Source of the DNA: Alishewanella tabrizica
Lineage (GTDB): Bacteria > Pseudomonadota > Gammaproteobacteria > Enterobacterales > Alteromonadaceae
Direction: 5' to 3'
NCBI RefSeq assembly: GCF_014652375.1
Contig: NZ_BMYR01000012.1
Location: 1 to 64,000, forward strand
Length of the DNA: 64,000 nt
Shown one piece after another: positions 53,383 to 63,786 of the stretch. Within the stretch, counting starts at the first letter, position 1. The number at the start of each line of letters is the position of its first letter. The notes under the pieces were generated by a model. That model was not told the DNA's origin and searched no databases. It was given only the letters and a program-made list of their open reading frames with translations. The position numbers and the translations under genes are program-made.

Positions 53383-53631
53383 ATGCAATTATCGGTTGAA
53401 ATTAGTAAGTATCCGCTGGCGAATGATTATAAAGGTCCTATTGAAGCTTTTATCGATCAATTGGGCCAACAACCTGGTTTACACATAATAACCAATACGA
53501 TGAGCACGCAGATTTTTGGGGAATATGATGTGGTAATGCACGCATTACAACAGTGTATGCGTTGGTCAATGCAAACCTATGGCAAACTGATTTTTGTCTG
53601 TAAGTTTATCCCGGGTGATTTGCGGCCATGA
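53383..53631 (+). CDS. YkoF/MTH1187-like thiamine-binding protein
   Basis: An 82-aa protein with the ferredoxin-like fold pattern of the YkoF family: MQLSVEISKYPL, then HIITNTMSTQIFGEYDVVM. YkoF domains bind thiamine or hydroxymethylpyrimidine. It lies 11 bp after the receptor gene and its stop overlaps the pnuT start (ATGA). It may deliver thiamine in the cell or act as a sensor. Confidence 0.78.
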   Translation: MQLSVEISKYPLANDYKGPIEAFIDQLGQQPGLHIITNTMSTQIFGEYDVVMHALQQCMRWSMQTYGKLIFVCKFIPGDLRP

Positions 53632-54254
53632 ATGAGTTACTGAGTAAGCTTATTAATGATTGGCAGCTTATGCATAGCGTTGAGCTGGTGGCAACCTTGT
53701 TGGCACTGGCTTACGTGGTGTTGGCATTAAAACAAAGCATTTGGTGCTGGCCTGCCGCCTTACTCAGTACCTTGTTATTTACCCATGTTATGTGGGACTC
53801 CGCGTTATTATCTGACGCCTTATTGCATCTTTATTATGCGGGAATGGCCATTTATGGTTGGTGGCGTTGGCGGCAAATAACGCAAGACGCAGCAGGTAGC
53901 CAAGCCGTATTTGAATGGTCATGGCAGCGCCATCTACGGTTAATAGCCTGTACGGCGGTGGCTGGGGTATTGTTAGGTTACCTGATGGCAAACTACACTC
54001 ATGCTGATTTTGCGTGGCTGGATGCGCAAACTACCGCCTTTAGCATTGTGGCAACGTGGTTAGTGGCTAAAAAACTGGTGTCTAATTGGTTATATTGGGT
54101 GGTGATTGATGCGGTGTGTATTTTTGTTTATGCACAAAAACACCTGTATTTTTTGACCGCCTTGTTTATGCTGTATACCATTATTGCTTTAGTGGGATAC
54201 TTTGCATGGCGCAGCCATTATCAACTGCAACACAGCCCGATGCCGGCAAGGTGA
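53628..54254 (+). CDS. pnuT: PnuT-type thiamine transporter (PnuC family)
   Basis: A 208-aa inner-membrane protein with about seven helices, of the PnuC/PnuT family: VVLALKQSIWCWPAALLST and YGWWRW are the typical early motifs, and LVSNWLYWVVIDAVCIFVY is the conserved C-terminal stretch. Because it is under a TPP riboswitch, thiamine and not nicotinamide riboside is the expected substrate. It overlaps the genes on both sides. Confidence 0.88.
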   Translation: MNELLSKLINDWQLMHSVELVATLLALAYVVLALKQSIWCWPAALLSTLLFTHVMWDSALLSDALLHLYYAGMAIYGWWRWRQITQDAAGSQAVFEWSWQRHLRLIACTAVAGVLLGYLMANYTHADFAWLDAQTTAFSIVATWLVAKKLVSNWLYWVVIDAVCIFVYAQKHLYFLTALFMLYTIIALVGYFAWRSHYQLQHSPMPAR

Positions 54255-55096
54255 TCACGCGTTTTTGCCAGCATCTAGAATTCTTTGCCAGTCACCCGCC
54301 TTTAGAGGTTAGCCCTTTAGTGTCGGGTGAAAACAATTTGAATTATTATGTACGAACCTTGCGTGGTGAATATGTGCTTCGCCGTTATCCTACCGAGACA
54401 TTGGGGGTGTGCCGTCAGCAAGAATTACGCTGTCAGCATGCGGCGGCGGCTGCTGGCTTAGCGCCGGCACCACTGTGCTTAAATAATCACCAACAATTAT
54501 TGATTAGCGAATATGTAAGCGGGGGCGAAACGTTACAGTTAACGCCGACACGCTTACTCATGCTTGCGAGTAACGTAGCCCGGTTACATTCATTAAAAGT
54601 ACAAACGCCATTATTAGCGGTTAATCAGTATTTGCGTAAGCTAATGCATAATGTGCAATGGGATACCATAACGCCAGCAGTGGCGTTATTTAGTGCCTTG
54701 CAACACATTGCTACTGAATTTGAACAGCTAACACCTGACATCGTGTTGTGTCATATGGATTTACATCAAGGGAATTTATTGTGGGCAGGCGATCGCATTT
54801 GGTTACTTGATTTTGAATACGCTCAGCTCGCCGACAGCAGTTTTGATATAGCGGCATTGTCGTTGCATTTTGCGTTAAGTAAAGAGCAAGAAATGGCGTT
54901 TTTAGCACGGTATTATCAGCAGCGACGATTTATCGATAACCAAAGCGCCCAGCGTTATCAGCAGAGTTTGTGCCAACGCCTCGCCTTGGCCAAAATCTTG
55001 TATAGCGGGTTTTGTTGGCTTTGGTATCAAGCGCAAGCTGAATCACAAGCGGCGGCTGCGCAGTGGTGTGCCACGCTTAATGCGCTGTTAGATTAG
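54206..55096 (+). CDS. Thiamine kinase-like phosphotransferase
   Basis: A 296-aa aminoglycoside/choline kinase-fold protein. The catalytic loop HMDLHQGNLLW (Asp and Asn) and metal-binding LLDFEYA are intact. In this operon it should phosphorylate imported thiamine, like ThiK, trapping it. I use the ATG at 54206, giving 49 bp overlap with pnuT; a longer frame upstream lies mostly in pnuT. Substrate is inferred from context. Confidence 0.82.
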   Translation: MAQPLSTATQPDAGKVITRFCQHLEFFASHPPLEVSPLVSGENNLNYYVRTLRGEYVLRRYPTETLGVCRQQELRCQHAAAAAGLAPAPLCLNNHQQLLISEYVSGGETLQLTPTRLLMLASNVARLHSLKVQTPLLAVNQYLRKLMHNVQWDTITPAVALFSALQHIATEFEQLTPDIVLCHMDLHQGNLLWAGDRIWLLDFEYAQLADSSFDIAALSLHFALSKEQEMAFLARYYQQRRFIDNQSAQRYQQSLCQRLALAKILYSGFCWLWYQAQAESQAAAAQWCATLNALLD

Positions 55097-55275
55097 AGCC
55101 CACCTAAGCGTTCTGCCAATACTTTGTAACGTTTGACATCTTCAGCGTCAAATTCAGGTTTGCCATCTTTATCTTTGGCACTGGCCATTAATAAATTCTC
55201 TCTGGCTAAACGCTCTACCCGTGTCTCTGGGATCCCCAATTCTTGTGCGACTTCTGCTACGGTCATCAATGCCAT
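55093..55275 (-). CDS. Small MerR/excisionase-type HTH protein, 60 aa
   Basis: A 60-aa protein with one helix-turn-helix: MTVAEVAQELGIPETRVERLARE, then a wing-like part (DKDGKPEFDAEDVKRYKVL). It resembles the MerR-type HTH or excisionase domain. The ATG at 55275 follows GAGGG at 4 nt. It is convergent with the thiamine kinase gene, overlapping it by 4 bp. No phage genes are nearby. Confidence 0.75.
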   Translation of the reverse strand: MALMTVAEVAQELGIPETRVERLARENLLMASAKDKDGKPEFDAEDVKRYKVLAERLGGL

Positions 55276-55530
55276 ATTACCCTCTTTATCTCGCGTTATT
55301 AATCATTAACCTTAACAATATAGTCATTATGGTGAAACTGGCAATATTAAAGCAGCAGGCATAATAAAAAAGCGCCGAAAGCAGGGGAGATTTGCGGTGG
55401 GCTAAGGGGGATTATCTGCTTTCTGATAGACGGATATGCTATTGTTTTTGTTTTTTAACGCATAATCTTATGTGCGCTATTTATGCCGTATGTTTAAATC
55501 AGACGACATCTGCAAATCAAGGAGAGTTAG
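55276..55530. promoter_or_regulatory. Divergent promoter region, HTH gene / oligopeptidase
   Basis: The 255 bp between the divergent HTH and peptidase genes should carry both promoters. A run of A after position 55360 and several AT-rich blocks are present, but I cannot pick a specific site. No gene or riboswitch is seen. Confidence 0.3.
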
Positions 55531-57660
55531 ATGCTTAATAACACCCGGGCCGTTATGCTAGCAACGGCGTTAATCACCCCAGTGTGTGCCGTTCATGCGG
55601 CAACGTCGTTACAAGCTGCCCCCCGTGCAGAAAAAATTGAATTTAAGGTTAGCTCACCGCATGGCGAGCGAGTGGATCCTTATTATTGGTTGCGAGACGA
55701 CACGCGACAAGATCCTAAGGTACTGAGCCATTTACAGGCAGAAAATGCCTACTATCAACAATACAGTAGCCGCTACAGTGAACTGACACAGCAATTAACC
55801 AGCGAGATCGTTGGCCGAATTAAACAAGATGATAGTTCAGTACCTTATGTAAAAGGCGATTACCGTTATTTCAGTCGCTATGAGACAGGTAAAGAATACC
55901 CCATTTATTTACGGCAGCCTCTAGCAGGCGGTGCCGAGCAAGTGTTATTAGACGTTAATACATTGGCAGCAGGTAAAGATTTTTTCCAAGTGGCGAATTT
56001 ACAAGTGAGCCCCAATCAACAGTTATTGGCTTACATGGAAGATACCAATGGTCGACGCCAATACACGTTAAAAATTCGTGATCTCACCACCGGCAAAGAA
56101 TTGCCCGATCAGTTAACAGGTTTATCCGCCGCGATTGCGTGGTCGGCAGACAGCAAACAAGTGTTTTTAGTACAGAATGATCCTACTACCTTGTTAAGTA
56201 ACACGGTGTTACGGCATACCTTAGGGGCGCCGGCAGCTCAGGCTCAACCCGTCTATAAAGAAAACGATAACAGTTTTTATATGTGGGTTAGCAATAGTCA
56301 AGATGGCCGCTTTGTCTTAATTAACTTAAGTAGTACGGTATCGGATGAGTTAAGGGTATTAGATGCGGCAAAACCGATGGAGACCTTTAACGTATTTGCG
56401 CCACGGCAACGTGATTTTAAATATGACGCAGAGCATATCAATGGTCGTTGGGTAATACGTACCGATTGGCAAGCCCCTAATTATCGAATCATGACCGTAC
56501 CGCATGCACAGCTTGGCGATAGGACTAAATGGCAGCCACTGTTAGCGCATGATGCAGGCATTTTTATTCAAGAATTCGCCTTATTTAATGAGTACTTGGC
56601 CATCAGTGAACGCAGCGATGGTTTACAACGGATCCGCGTTATGCCATGGCAAGATCCCAGCAAAGCCTTTTATATCGATTCTGAAGAAGCTGCCTATGTC
56701 ACAGGGTTCGAGGTAAACGCTGAGCAAAATACGGCGTTATTGCGTTACACCTATACCTCATTGACAACGCCTGCCAGTGTATTTGAATTAAATATGCAAA
56801 CAGGTGAAAAAACTTTGCTAAAACAGCAAGAGGTGTTGGGTGGTTTTGATAAAGCGAATTATGTGACCGAACGAGTGTGGGCGCCTGCTGCAGACGGCGT
56901 AAAAATTCCAGTGTCACTATTATATCGCAAAGGGTTTAAACGCGATGGCAGTGCCCCTTTGTATCAATATGCTTATGGTTCTTACGGCGCATCGATGGAT
57001 CCTTCGTTTCGCTCTAGCGTGTTGTCGTTGGTCGATCGTGGCTTTGTGTACGCCATTGCCCATATTCGTGGCGGCCAAGAAATGGGCAGAGAATGGTATG
57101 AGCAGGGTAAGTTATTAAATAAAATGAATACCTTTACAGACTATATTGCAGTTACTGATTATTTAGTATCAGAAAAATATGCTGCCAGCGATAAAGTGAT
57201 TGGGATGGGGGGCAGTGCTGGAGGCCTACTGATGGGGGCTGTTGCGAATATGGCACCACAAAAATACCTTGGATTAGTCGCCCATGTGCCTTTTGTTGAT
57301 GTGGTGACAACGATGTTGGATGAAAGTATTCCGTTAACCACTAATGAATTTGATGAGTGGGGGAATCCTAAAGAGAAAGTGTTCTACGATTATATGTTGT
57401 CGTATTCGCCCTATGATCAGGTTAACGCCCAGCAGTATCCAGCGTTATTAGTCACCACGGGTTTACACGATTCGCAAGTACAGTACTTTGAACCCGCAAA
57501 ATGGGTTGCACGGTTACGCGAAGTCAAAACTGATACGAATCCTTTGCTATTTCGAACGAATATGGAAGCAGGGCATGGCGGTAAGTCAGGGCGTTTTGCC
57601 CGATTAGCCGAAACGGCTCAAGAGTATGCCTTTATTTTAGATTTACTGAATCAAAAGTAA
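55531..57660 (+). CDS. Periplasmic S9A prolyl oligopeptidase/oligopeptidase B
   Basis: A 709-aa serine peptidase with a signal peptide (about residues 1-24, cut after VHAA). The N-terminal HGERVDPYYWLRDD pattern is that of family S9A, followed by a seven-blade propeller and the alpha/beta-hydrolase domain. The catalytic Ser is in MGGSAGGLLMG (about residue 559), the Asp in TTGLHDSQV and the His in MEAGHGGKSGRF. The motifs favour oligopeptidase B, which cuts after basic residues. Upstream is AAGGAG. A hairpin follows the gene. Confidence 0.9.
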   Translation: MLNNTRAVMLATALITPVCAVHAATSLQAAPRAEKIEFKVSSPHGERVDPYYWLRDDTRQDPKVLSHLQAENAYYQQYSSRYSELTQQLTSEIVGRIKQDDSSVPYVKGDYRYFSRYETGKEYPIYLRQPLAGGAEQVLLDVNTLAAGKDFFQVANLQVSPNQQLLAYMEDTNGRRQYTLKIRDLTTGKELPDQLTGLSAAIAWSADSKQVFLVQNDPTTLLSNTVLRHTLGAPAAQAQPVYKENDNSFYMWVSNSQDGRFVLINLSSTVSDELRVLDAAKPMETFNVFAPRQRDFKYDAEHINGRWVIRTDWQAPNYRIMTVPHAQLGDRTKWQPLLAHDAGIFIQEFALFNEYLAISERSDGLQRIRVMPWQDPSKAFYIDSEEAAYVTGFEVNAEQNTALLRYTYTSLTTPASVFELNMQTGEKTLLKQQEVLGGFDKANYVTERVWAPAADGVKIPVSLLYRKGFKRDGSAPLYQYAYGSYGASMDPSFRSSVLSLVDRGFVYAIAHIRGGQEMGREWYEQGKLLNKMNTFTDYIAVTDYLVSEKYAASDKVIGMGGSAGGLLMGAVANMAPQKYLGLVAHVPFVDVVTTMLDESIPLTTNEFDEWGNPKEKVFYDYMLSYSPYDQVNAQQYPALLVTTGLHDSQVQYFEPAKWVARLREVKTDTNPLLFRTNMEAGHGGKSGRFARLAETAQEYAFILDLLNQK

Positions 57661-57668
57661 TCCCACGA

Positions 57669-57704
57669 GACAGGTTGCGCGAGCAAGTAAACGCGTAACC
57701 TGTC
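57669..57704 (+). terminator. Hairpin after the oligopeptidase gene
   Basis: A 13-bp stem, GACAGGTTGCGCG with CGCGTAACCTGTC (one wobble pair) and a 10-nt loop, lies 8 bp after the stop codon. The T-run is weak (CCTCCTTTGTT), so termination may be partial. Confidence 0.6.
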
Positions 57705-57852
57705 AGACCTCCTTTGTTCAACACTGTTATTAATAGACTTTTTTATTCGCTAAGGGTATAAATAACGCCATATAGTTAGAGATGTTTACCCGCCCCATTT
57801 TCAAGAAGAGTGTAATCTGTCACCCGCTTAAAATAGAAGGAAGCGACCACCC

Positions 57853-60648
57853 ATGAATGTGTTGTGGATAGCACTATTGCCAATGCTGGGTACTTTGATG
57901 CCGGTATTAATGGCCAATAAATCCCGTAATATCTGTGCGTTAACGACGGCAATTGCGCCATTAACTGCATTGGTTATTTTATTAAGTCTTACCCAAAGTG
58001 TTTTTGCCGGCCACATTTGGCAGTTCCAAGCTGATTGGATACCACTGCTTGGGTTAAACATTCATTTTCGTTTAGATGGCTTAGCCTATTTATTTGCCCT
58101 CCTTATTTTGGGAATTGGGTTATTAATTATTCTTTATGCGCGGTTTTATTTATCTGAACAAGACTCGATGCCGCGCTTTTATGCCTATCTGATGTTATTT
58201 ATGACGGCGATGCTAGGCATTGTCTTGTCAGGGAATATTTTACAAATCTGGTTGTTTTGGGAGCTTACCAGTATTAGCTCTTTTCTACTGATTAGCTTTT
58301 GGTGGCATAAGTCAGAAGCGCGTCGTGGTGCCAGAATGGCGTTAACTATAACGGGCGCTGGCGGTTTGTGTTTATTAGCCGCTTTTATTCTGATTGGCAG
58401 TATTGTTGGGAGTTATGAGTTATCAGTTGTATTGCAAAGTGCTGAATTACTGAAAAACCATGCACTTTATCCAGTCTTGTTGATATTGTTTTTATTGGGA
58501 TGCTTCACGAAATCGGCACAGTTTCCTTTCCATTTTTGGTTGCCAAATGCTATGGCCGCGCCGACACCCGTTAGTGCTTACTTACACTCAGCAACAATGG
58601 TTAAAGCGGGTATTTTCTTATTAGCGCGTTTTTATCCCGCGCTCTCAGGCACGGAGCTGTGGTTTTTGTTAGTAAGCTTAACCGGCTTAACGACGTTATT
58701 AGTGGGCGCTTATCTTGCGCTATTTAAACATGATCTTAAGGCGTTATTGGCGTATTCCACTATCAGCCATCTTGGGTTAATTACCTTATTATTTGGTTTA
58801 AACTCGCCATTGGCTGCGGTCACTGGGATTTTTCATATTATTAACCATGCTACCTTTAAAGCGTCGTTGTTTATGGCCGCCGGCATTATTGATCATGAAT
58901 CGGGCTGCCGTGATATGCGCCGATTAAACGGGTTATGGCAGTTTATGCCAGTTACTGCGACCTTAATGATGGTAGCTGCCGCCGCCATGGCAGGCGTGCC
59001 TTTACTGAACGGCTTTTTATCCAAAGAGATGTTTTTTGCCGAAACGCTACAGCAAAACCTGTTAGGCGCCTTGTCGTGGATCATTCCTTTACTGGTCACG
59101 GTAGCGGCAATATTTTCGGTCGCTTATTCCCTTAGATTGATTCATGATGTGTTTTTTAATGGTCAGCCCAAAGGATTAACGAAAACCCCACACGAGCCTC
59201 CGCACTTGATGCGCTTACCTGTCGAAATATTAGTGGTGTTGTGTTTGGTGGTGGGGGTTGCTCCGGCGTTGGTGGTTGGCGGCTTATTAGATGCTGCAGC
59301 AACGGCGGTATTGGCAGGCCCTACACCGACCTACAGTTTGGCAATTTGGCATGGTTTTAATTTGCCGTTGTTGATGAGTGCCGCTGCCTTAACGGCTGGC
59401 GTGTTTATGTATGTTAAACGCAAACAATTGTTTGATTTTCAAAATGCGTTACCTGGCGTCGATACTCTAAACATCTTTGAGCGCGCTATTAAGCAGCTTT
59501 GTCAGCAAGCAGGGCAACTTTATGCGTTGTTAGATAATGGTTCTTTGCAGCGCTTTATGGCGTTGCTACTAACGGCATTTGTCATATTAGCGGGCTTGCC
59601 ACTTATCCAAATGGAGACTTTAAACGGCGGTCGGCCAGAGTTACCTGTTGATGCGGTTAATGCCACTGGGGCGGCCATGTTATTAATCAGTGCGTTTGCC
59701 ACGGTGGTTTGGCATCGCAAACGCGTGGTAGCGTTGTTGATGATCTCGGTAGTGGGCTTGATGGTTTCGATAGCCTTTACCCGATTCTCTGCACCTGATC
59801 TTGCCTTAACGCAGTTAAGCGTAGAGGTTGTTACAGTAATTCTTCTGATGTTGGCGTTATTTTTCTTGCCGCATAAAACGCCAAAGCAATCTGAGCCTTC
59901 CAAAGTGGTGCGGGATATCGGTTTAGCGTCCTTGGTCGGTATTATTGTTGGCAGTTTGAGTTATGCCTTAATGACGCGGCCTTTTACCACGATTTCAGAT
60001 TTCTTTATTGCCAATGCCAAAACGGGCGGTGGAGGAACCAATGTGGTTAACGTCATTTTGGTTGATTTCCGTGGTTTTGATACCTTAGGTGAAATTGCAG
60101 TATTAGGCATTGCAGCCTTAGGGATTTTTAAATTACTGACCCGCATTCCGGTATTTAAACCCAGTAGTGATGGTGAGGGGCGGCCTTGGGCACGTGAACG
60201 GCATCCATTATTATTGGCGACCGTGGCGCAAAGTATTTTGCCATTAGCCTTAATGGTATCGGTATTTATCTTTTTCCGCGGTCACAATTTACCCGGTGGC
60301 GGCTTTATTGCCGGATTAGTAACGGCGGTGGCGATTATTCTCTTGTATATCTCGCAAGGTGTCGATTGGGTTAAAGCACGTATGAATATTGAATATCAGC
60401 GCGTAGTGGCCATTGGCTTAATGATTGCACTGTTCACTGGTTTAGCCAGTTGGATTTTCGGTAGACCATTCTTAACGTCTTGGTTCGATTATTTCGATCT
60501 GCCTTTATTTGGCGAGATTGAACTGGCCAGTGCCATTGCGTTTGATTTAGGGGTTTATATCACGGTTGTAGGATCAACGTTATTGATCCTATCAAGTTTA
60601 GGCAAAATGACTACATCTTACAGACCGACACATAGGGAGCAAATGTAA
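57853..60648 (+). CDS. mrpA: Mrp antiporter subunit A fused to B (MrpAB)
   Basis: A 931-aa membrane protein. Residues 1-~640 are MrpA, a homologue of complex I NuoL with the conserved membrane Glu and Lys regions ([24 protein letters not shown]). The remainder carries the MrpA C-terminal and MrpB domains ([29 protein letters not shown]). Fusion of A and B defines group-2 Mrp systems, as in Sinorhizobium Pha. The complex exchanges cytoplasmic Na+ or K+ for H+. It begins a six-gene operon with overlapping ends. Confidence 0.95.
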   Translation: MNVLWIALLPMLGTLMPVLMANKSRNICALTTAIAPLTALVILLSLTQSVFAGHIWQFQADWIPLLGLNIHFRLDGLAYLFALLILGIGLLIILYARFYLSEQDSMPRFYAYLMLFMTAMLGIVLSGNILQIWLFWELTSISSFLLISFWWHKSEARRGARMALTITGAGGLCLLAAFILIGSIVGSYELSVVLQSAELLKNHALYPVLLILFLLGCFTKSAQFPFHFWLPNAMAAPTPVSAYLHSATMVKAGIFLLARFYPALSGTELWFLLVSLTGLTTLLVGAYLALFKHDLKALLAYSTISHLGLITLLFGLNSPLAAVTGIFHIINHATFKASLFMAAGIIDHESGCRDMRRLNGLWQFMPVTATLMMVAAAAMAGVPLLNGFLSKEMFFAETLQQNLLGALSWIIPLLVTVAAIFSVAYSLRLIHDVFFNGQPKGLTKTPHEPPHLMRLPVEILVVLCLVVGVAPALVVGGLLDAAATAVLAGPTPTYSLAIWHGFNLPLLMSAAALTAGVFMYVKRKQLFDFQNALPGVDTLNIFERAIKQLCQQAGQLYALLDNGSLQRFMALLLTAFVILAGLPLIQMETLNGGRPELPVDAVNATGAAMLLISAFATVVWHRKRVVALLMISVVGLMVSIAFTRFSAPDLALTQLSVEVVTVILLMLALFFLPHKTPKQSEPSKVVRDIGLASLVGIIVGSLSYALMTRPFTTISDFFIANAKTGGGGTNVVNVILVDFRGFDTLGEIAVLGIAALGIFKLLTRIPVFKPSSDGEGRPWARERHPLLLATVAQSILPLALMVSVFIFFRGHNLPGGGFIAGLVTAVAIILLYISQGVDWVKARMNIEYQRVVAIGLMIALFTGLASWIFGRPFLTSWFDYFDLPLFGEIELASAIAFDLGVYITVVGSTLLILSSLGKMTTSYRPTHREQM

Positions 60649-61004
60649 TGGAAACCTTATTTGCCATATGTATCGGTTTTTTAACCAGTTGTGGTGTTTT
60701 TCTGATGTTACGTGGACGAACCTTCCCGGTAGTGATGGGATTAACTATGCTGTCTTATGCCGTTAACTTATTTATTTTCTCGTCAGGACGTCTTAACCTT
60801 AAAGGGGCGGTGGTATTGGGGACATCAGAAAGTTATGCGGATCCTTTACCTCAGGCGTTGGTCCTTACTGCGATTGTAATTGGTTTTGCTATGACAGCTT
60901 TTCTTGTTATTTTGGCGATCAGAGCGCGCGCTGATTTGGGTAACGATCATGTGGATGGCAGTATGCCAGACGCGCGGCCTGCTAAGAAGGAGCGCCAGAA
61001 GTGA
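60648..61004 (+). CDS. mrpC: Mrp antiporter subunit C
   Basis: A 118-aa NuoK-like protein with three transmembrane helices and the family patterns LMLRGRTFPVVMGLTMLSYAVNL and DPLPQALVLTAIVIGFAMTAF. The ATG shares a base with the mrpA stop, and the stop overlaps the mrpD start. It is part of the Mrp complex. Confidence 0.95.
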   Translation: METLFAICIGFLTSCGVFLMLRGRTFPVVMGLTMLSYAVNLFIFSSGRLNLKGAVVLGTSESYADPLPQALVLTAIVIGFAMTAFLVILAIRARADLGNDHVDGSMPDARPAKKERQK

Positions 61005-62515
61005 ATCATCTCGTCGTCATTCCTATTTTGTTACCCATGCTGACAGCCTTGCTGATTATGCTACCGCCAGTGCATTATTCACCGTGGCGTCGTCGTTTGG
61101 TTAGTATGGTTTCTACGGTTTTATTATTGCTGGTGTCTGTAACCTTACTGTTTCAGATATTAGCCGATGGCATGACCTTTTATGCGGTAGGAAATTGGGT
61201 CCCGCCGTTTGGTATCATCATGGTCGCTGATCTAGTGAGTGCGATTATGTTGTGTTTGACAGCTTTTTTAGCAGTAGGTGCGGTGTTCTATGGCAGCGCA
61301 GGTGAAGATGAAAGGGGCTCGTTCTTCCATCCACTGTTTCAATTCCAGTTAATGGGCATCAATGGTGCGTTTTTAACGGGGGATTTATTTAACCTGTTTG
61401 TGTTTTTTGAAGTGTTATTGATTGCGTCGTATGCCTTACTTATTCACGCCGGGGGGAAAAATAAAACTAAAGCTGCAGTGCATTACGTGGTTTTAAACTT
61501 AACCGGTTCTGCTATTTTCTTGCTGGCACTTGCTGTGCTGTATGGTAGCCTCGGCACATTAAACATTGCGGATATGGCGTTAAAAGTAGCCGACTTACCA
61601 CCAGATAATCAAATACTGGTGAAGGTAGGTGGGTTAATGCTGCTGATTGTTTTTGGATTAAAAGCCGCTATTTTACCGCTGCAGTTTTGGTTGCCTGCCA
61701 CTTATTCGTCAGCGTCTGCACCGGTTGCCGCGCTGTTTGCTGTGATGACCAAAATCGGTGTTTATGCATTGCTGCGCGTATTTACGACTATTTTTGGCGA
61801 GCAAGCTGGGCCTTTAGCGGGCTTAGCCACCAATTTAATGTGGGTGTTTGGTTTAGCAACCCTCTTTTTAGGTGCGCTAGGCGTGCTTGCCAGCAAAGAT
61901 TTCCGTAAATTAGTCGCAAATTTAGTCTTGGTGTCGGTGGGCAGCTTAGTGGCTATGGTGGCCTTTCAGAACACGGCCGCCAATGCAGCAATACTGTATT
62001 ATACCGTACACTCTACGCTTATTTGCGGTGCCTTATTTTTACTCGCAGATCTTATTGCTATACAGCGTGGTAAAGCCGGTGATCGTTTAGTCGCCGCAAG
62101 ACGAGTAAGCCAGCCTGTGCTGTTAGGCGGGTTATTTGTCTTTGCAGCTATTTCTGTCGCTGGTTTACCGCCGTTTTCAGGATTTATTGGTAAGTTAATG
62201 TTGTTGCAAGCTGCCGTAGGCTCGGACAAACAATTTTGGTTATGGAGCTTTTTATTGCTGTGTAGCCTAATGGTGTTAGTGGGGTTGTCTCGAGCTGGAA
62301 GTACCTTGTTTTGGCGGGTCAGTGGTATGCAAAAAGCCGATGAGCGCGCGTTACCCTTACAAGTGTTTGCCGTGTTTTGGTTACTCAGTGCCAGCATCTT
62401 AATGATGGTATTTGCTGGGCCTCTTACCGAGCTTGGTTTTGCTGGCGCCACGCAACTGGGTGATGTTATTCAGACTATTCGTACTATTCTGCCTGCTTCT
62501 GGAGTATCGCTATGA
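61001..62515 (+). CDS. mrpD: Mrp antiporter subunit D
   Basis: A 504-aa homologue of NuoM/N with about 14 transmembrane helices. Conserved LTGDLFNLFVFFEVLLIASYALL holds the key Glu, and FGLKAAILPLQFWLPATYSSASAPVAAL the Lys region. It forms one of the ion-translocating subunits. It overlaps mrpC and mrpE by 4 bp each. Confidence 0.96.
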   Translation: MNHLVVIPILLPMLTALLIMLPPVHYSPWRRRLVSMVSTVLLLLVSVTLLFQILADGMTFYAVGNWVPPFGIIMVADLVSAIMLCLTAFLAVGAVFYGSAGEDERGSFFHPLFQFQLMGINGAFLTGDLFNLFVFFEVLLIASYALLIHAGGKNKTKAAVHYVVLNLTGSAIFLLALAVLYGSLGTLNIADMALKVADLPPDNQILVKVGGLMLLIVFGLKAAILPLQFWLPATYSSASAPVAALFAVMTKIGVYALLRVFTTIFGEQAGPLAGLATNLMWVFGLATLFLGALGVLASKDFRKLVANLVLVSVGSLVAMVAFQNTAANAAILYYTVHSTLICGALFLLADLIAIQRGKAGDRLVAARRVSQPVLLGGLFVFAAISVAGLPPFSGFIGKLMLLQAAVGSDKQFWLWSFLLLCSLMVLVGLSRAGSTLFWRVSGMQKADERALPLQVFAVFWLLSASILMMVFAGPLTELGFAGATQLGDVIQTIRTILPASGVSL

Positions 62516-63048
62516 ACATGATACCGCGTTTTAAGTGGCTGCCAACCCCTTATAGAAGCCTGCTGTTGTTTATTGTGTGGTTATTACTTAATCAAAGCGC
62601 TGCTTTTATTCATTTATTTTTTGGCGCGTTTTTAGCAATAACCATTCCGTGGATATGCTATCGATTACGCGATCCTCAGCCGCTTATTCAACGCCCCTTG
62701 CTTACTTTGCGTTACTTGTTGCGAGTGTTTGCTGATATTGTAACGGCCAATGCCGAAGTAGCCTTACTTATTTTGGGGCCAATCAAAAGGCTCCGTCCCG
62801 CCTTTGTAAGGGTACCCTTAGATTTGCAACATAATTTACCGCTCACCATTTTAGCGGGCACGGTATCGATGACACCGGGCACGGTAAGCGCCGATATTTA
62901 TCCAACGGTTGAACATTTAGGGCCAGATGATCCTTTACCCCAACGCTGGTTACTCATTCATGTATTGGATTTAGAAGATGAAGCGGCCCTAATTGCGACC
63001 ATCAAAAGTCGTTATGAAGCGCCTTTAAAGGAGATTTTCCAATGCTAA
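62512..63048 (+). CDS. mrpE: Mrp antiporter subunit E
   Basis: A 178-aa subunit with two N-terminal membrane helices and a soluble C-terminal part bearing LTILAGTVSMTPGTVSADI, the typical MrpE pattern, and HVLDLEDE. It overlaps mrpD by 4 bp and mrpF by 7 bp. It is needed for assembly of the complex. Confidence 0.94.
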   Translation: MNMIPRFKWLPTPYRSLLLFIVWLLLNQSAAFIHLFFGAFLAITIPWICYRLRDPQPLIQRPLLTLRYLLRVFADIVTANAEVALLILGPIKRLRPAFVRVPLDLQHNLPLTILAGTVSMTPGTVSADIYPTVEHLGPDDPLPQRWLLIHVLDLEDEAALIATIKSRYEAPLKEIFQC

Positions 63049-63311
63049 GTTATGTGATTTTTTCCGTATTTGGCATGATAAGTTTAGCGTTACTTTTGAA
63101 TCTGTGGCGGTTAATGCGCGGTCCAAGTTTGCCAGACCGCATTTTGGCTCTGGATACCATGTACATTAACAGCATTGCTCTGATCATTTTGTATGGGTTA
63201 TTGATGGGCTCACCGTTATATTTTGAAGCGGCGTTACTGATTGCCATGATTGGTTTTATAAGCACCGTTGCCGTGTGCAAATTTTTATTACGCGGCGACA
63301 TTATTGAATAG
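63042..63311 (+). CDS. mrpF: Mrp antiporter subunit F
   Basis: An 89-aa membrane protein with three helices and the family pattern RGPSLPDRILALDTMYINSIALI. It overlaps mrpE and is 8 bp from mrpG. Confidence 0.95.
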   Translation: MLSYVIFSVFGMISLALLLNLWRLMRGPSLPDRILALDTMYINSIALIILYGLLMGSPLYFEAALLIAMIGFISTVAVCKFLLRGDIIE

Positions 63312-63319
63312 GAACGAGT

Positions 63320-63709
63320 ATGCAAAACTGGATGGAATGGGCGGTTGCCTTTTTCTTACTGTTAGGCGGGTGTTTTGTGCTGATTGGTTCTATTGGCTTA
63401 GTAAGAATGCCTGATTTTTTTACGCGATTACATGGCCCCACCAAGGCAACAACGTTGGGCATGGGCGGTATTTTATTGGGATCGATTTTTTACTTTAGTA
63501 TGTCTCCTGAAACCTTGAGTGTGCATGAAATGCTGATCACCATCTTTTTGTTGATCACGGCGCCGGTGAGTGCCCATATGTTAATTAAAACCGCCTTACA
63601 CCATCGTTTAAAGGCGGTAGAACATACACAAGGTGAGCAAGAGTTAAAGCGTGGCCAGGCGTTTGCGAGTAAAGAAGGAAATAGAAGTGAAACGCCGGAA
63701 GATCAGTAA
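63320..63709 (+). CDS. mrpG: Mrp antiporter subunit G
   Basis: A 129-aa protein with three helices and the MrpG signature GSIGLVRMPDFFTRLHGPTKATTLG. The charged C-terminal tail (about 35 residues) is cytoplasmic. It ends the operon and converges on another MnhG-like gene. Confidence 0.95.
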   Translation: MQNWMEWAVAFFLLLGGCFVLIGSIGLVRMPDFFTRLHGPTKATTLGMGGILLGSIFYFSMSPETLSVHEMLITIFLLITAPVSAHMLIKTALHHRLKAVEHTQGEQELKRGQAFASKEGNRSETPEDQ

Positions 63710-63742
63710 GTTGTTCTGGCGATAGAGATCTTTAGGTCAAAA

Positions 63743-63774
63743 CGGTCGACACAGAGCGAAATCCTTGTCGACCG
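63743..63774. terminator. Inverted repeat between convergent antiporter genes
   Basis: A perfect 9-bp inverted repeat CGGTCGACA (63743-63751) with TGTCGACCG (63766-63774) and 14-nt loop lies between mrpG and the convergent gene. There is no T-run on either side; it may still act as a bidirectional terminator. Confidence 0.5.
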
Positions 63775-63786
63775 CATTGTACGGTG

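Noticed and set aside
55093-55275. Phage excisionase
   Set aside because: The HTH is of that general type, but there is no integrase, attachment site or other phage gene nearby.
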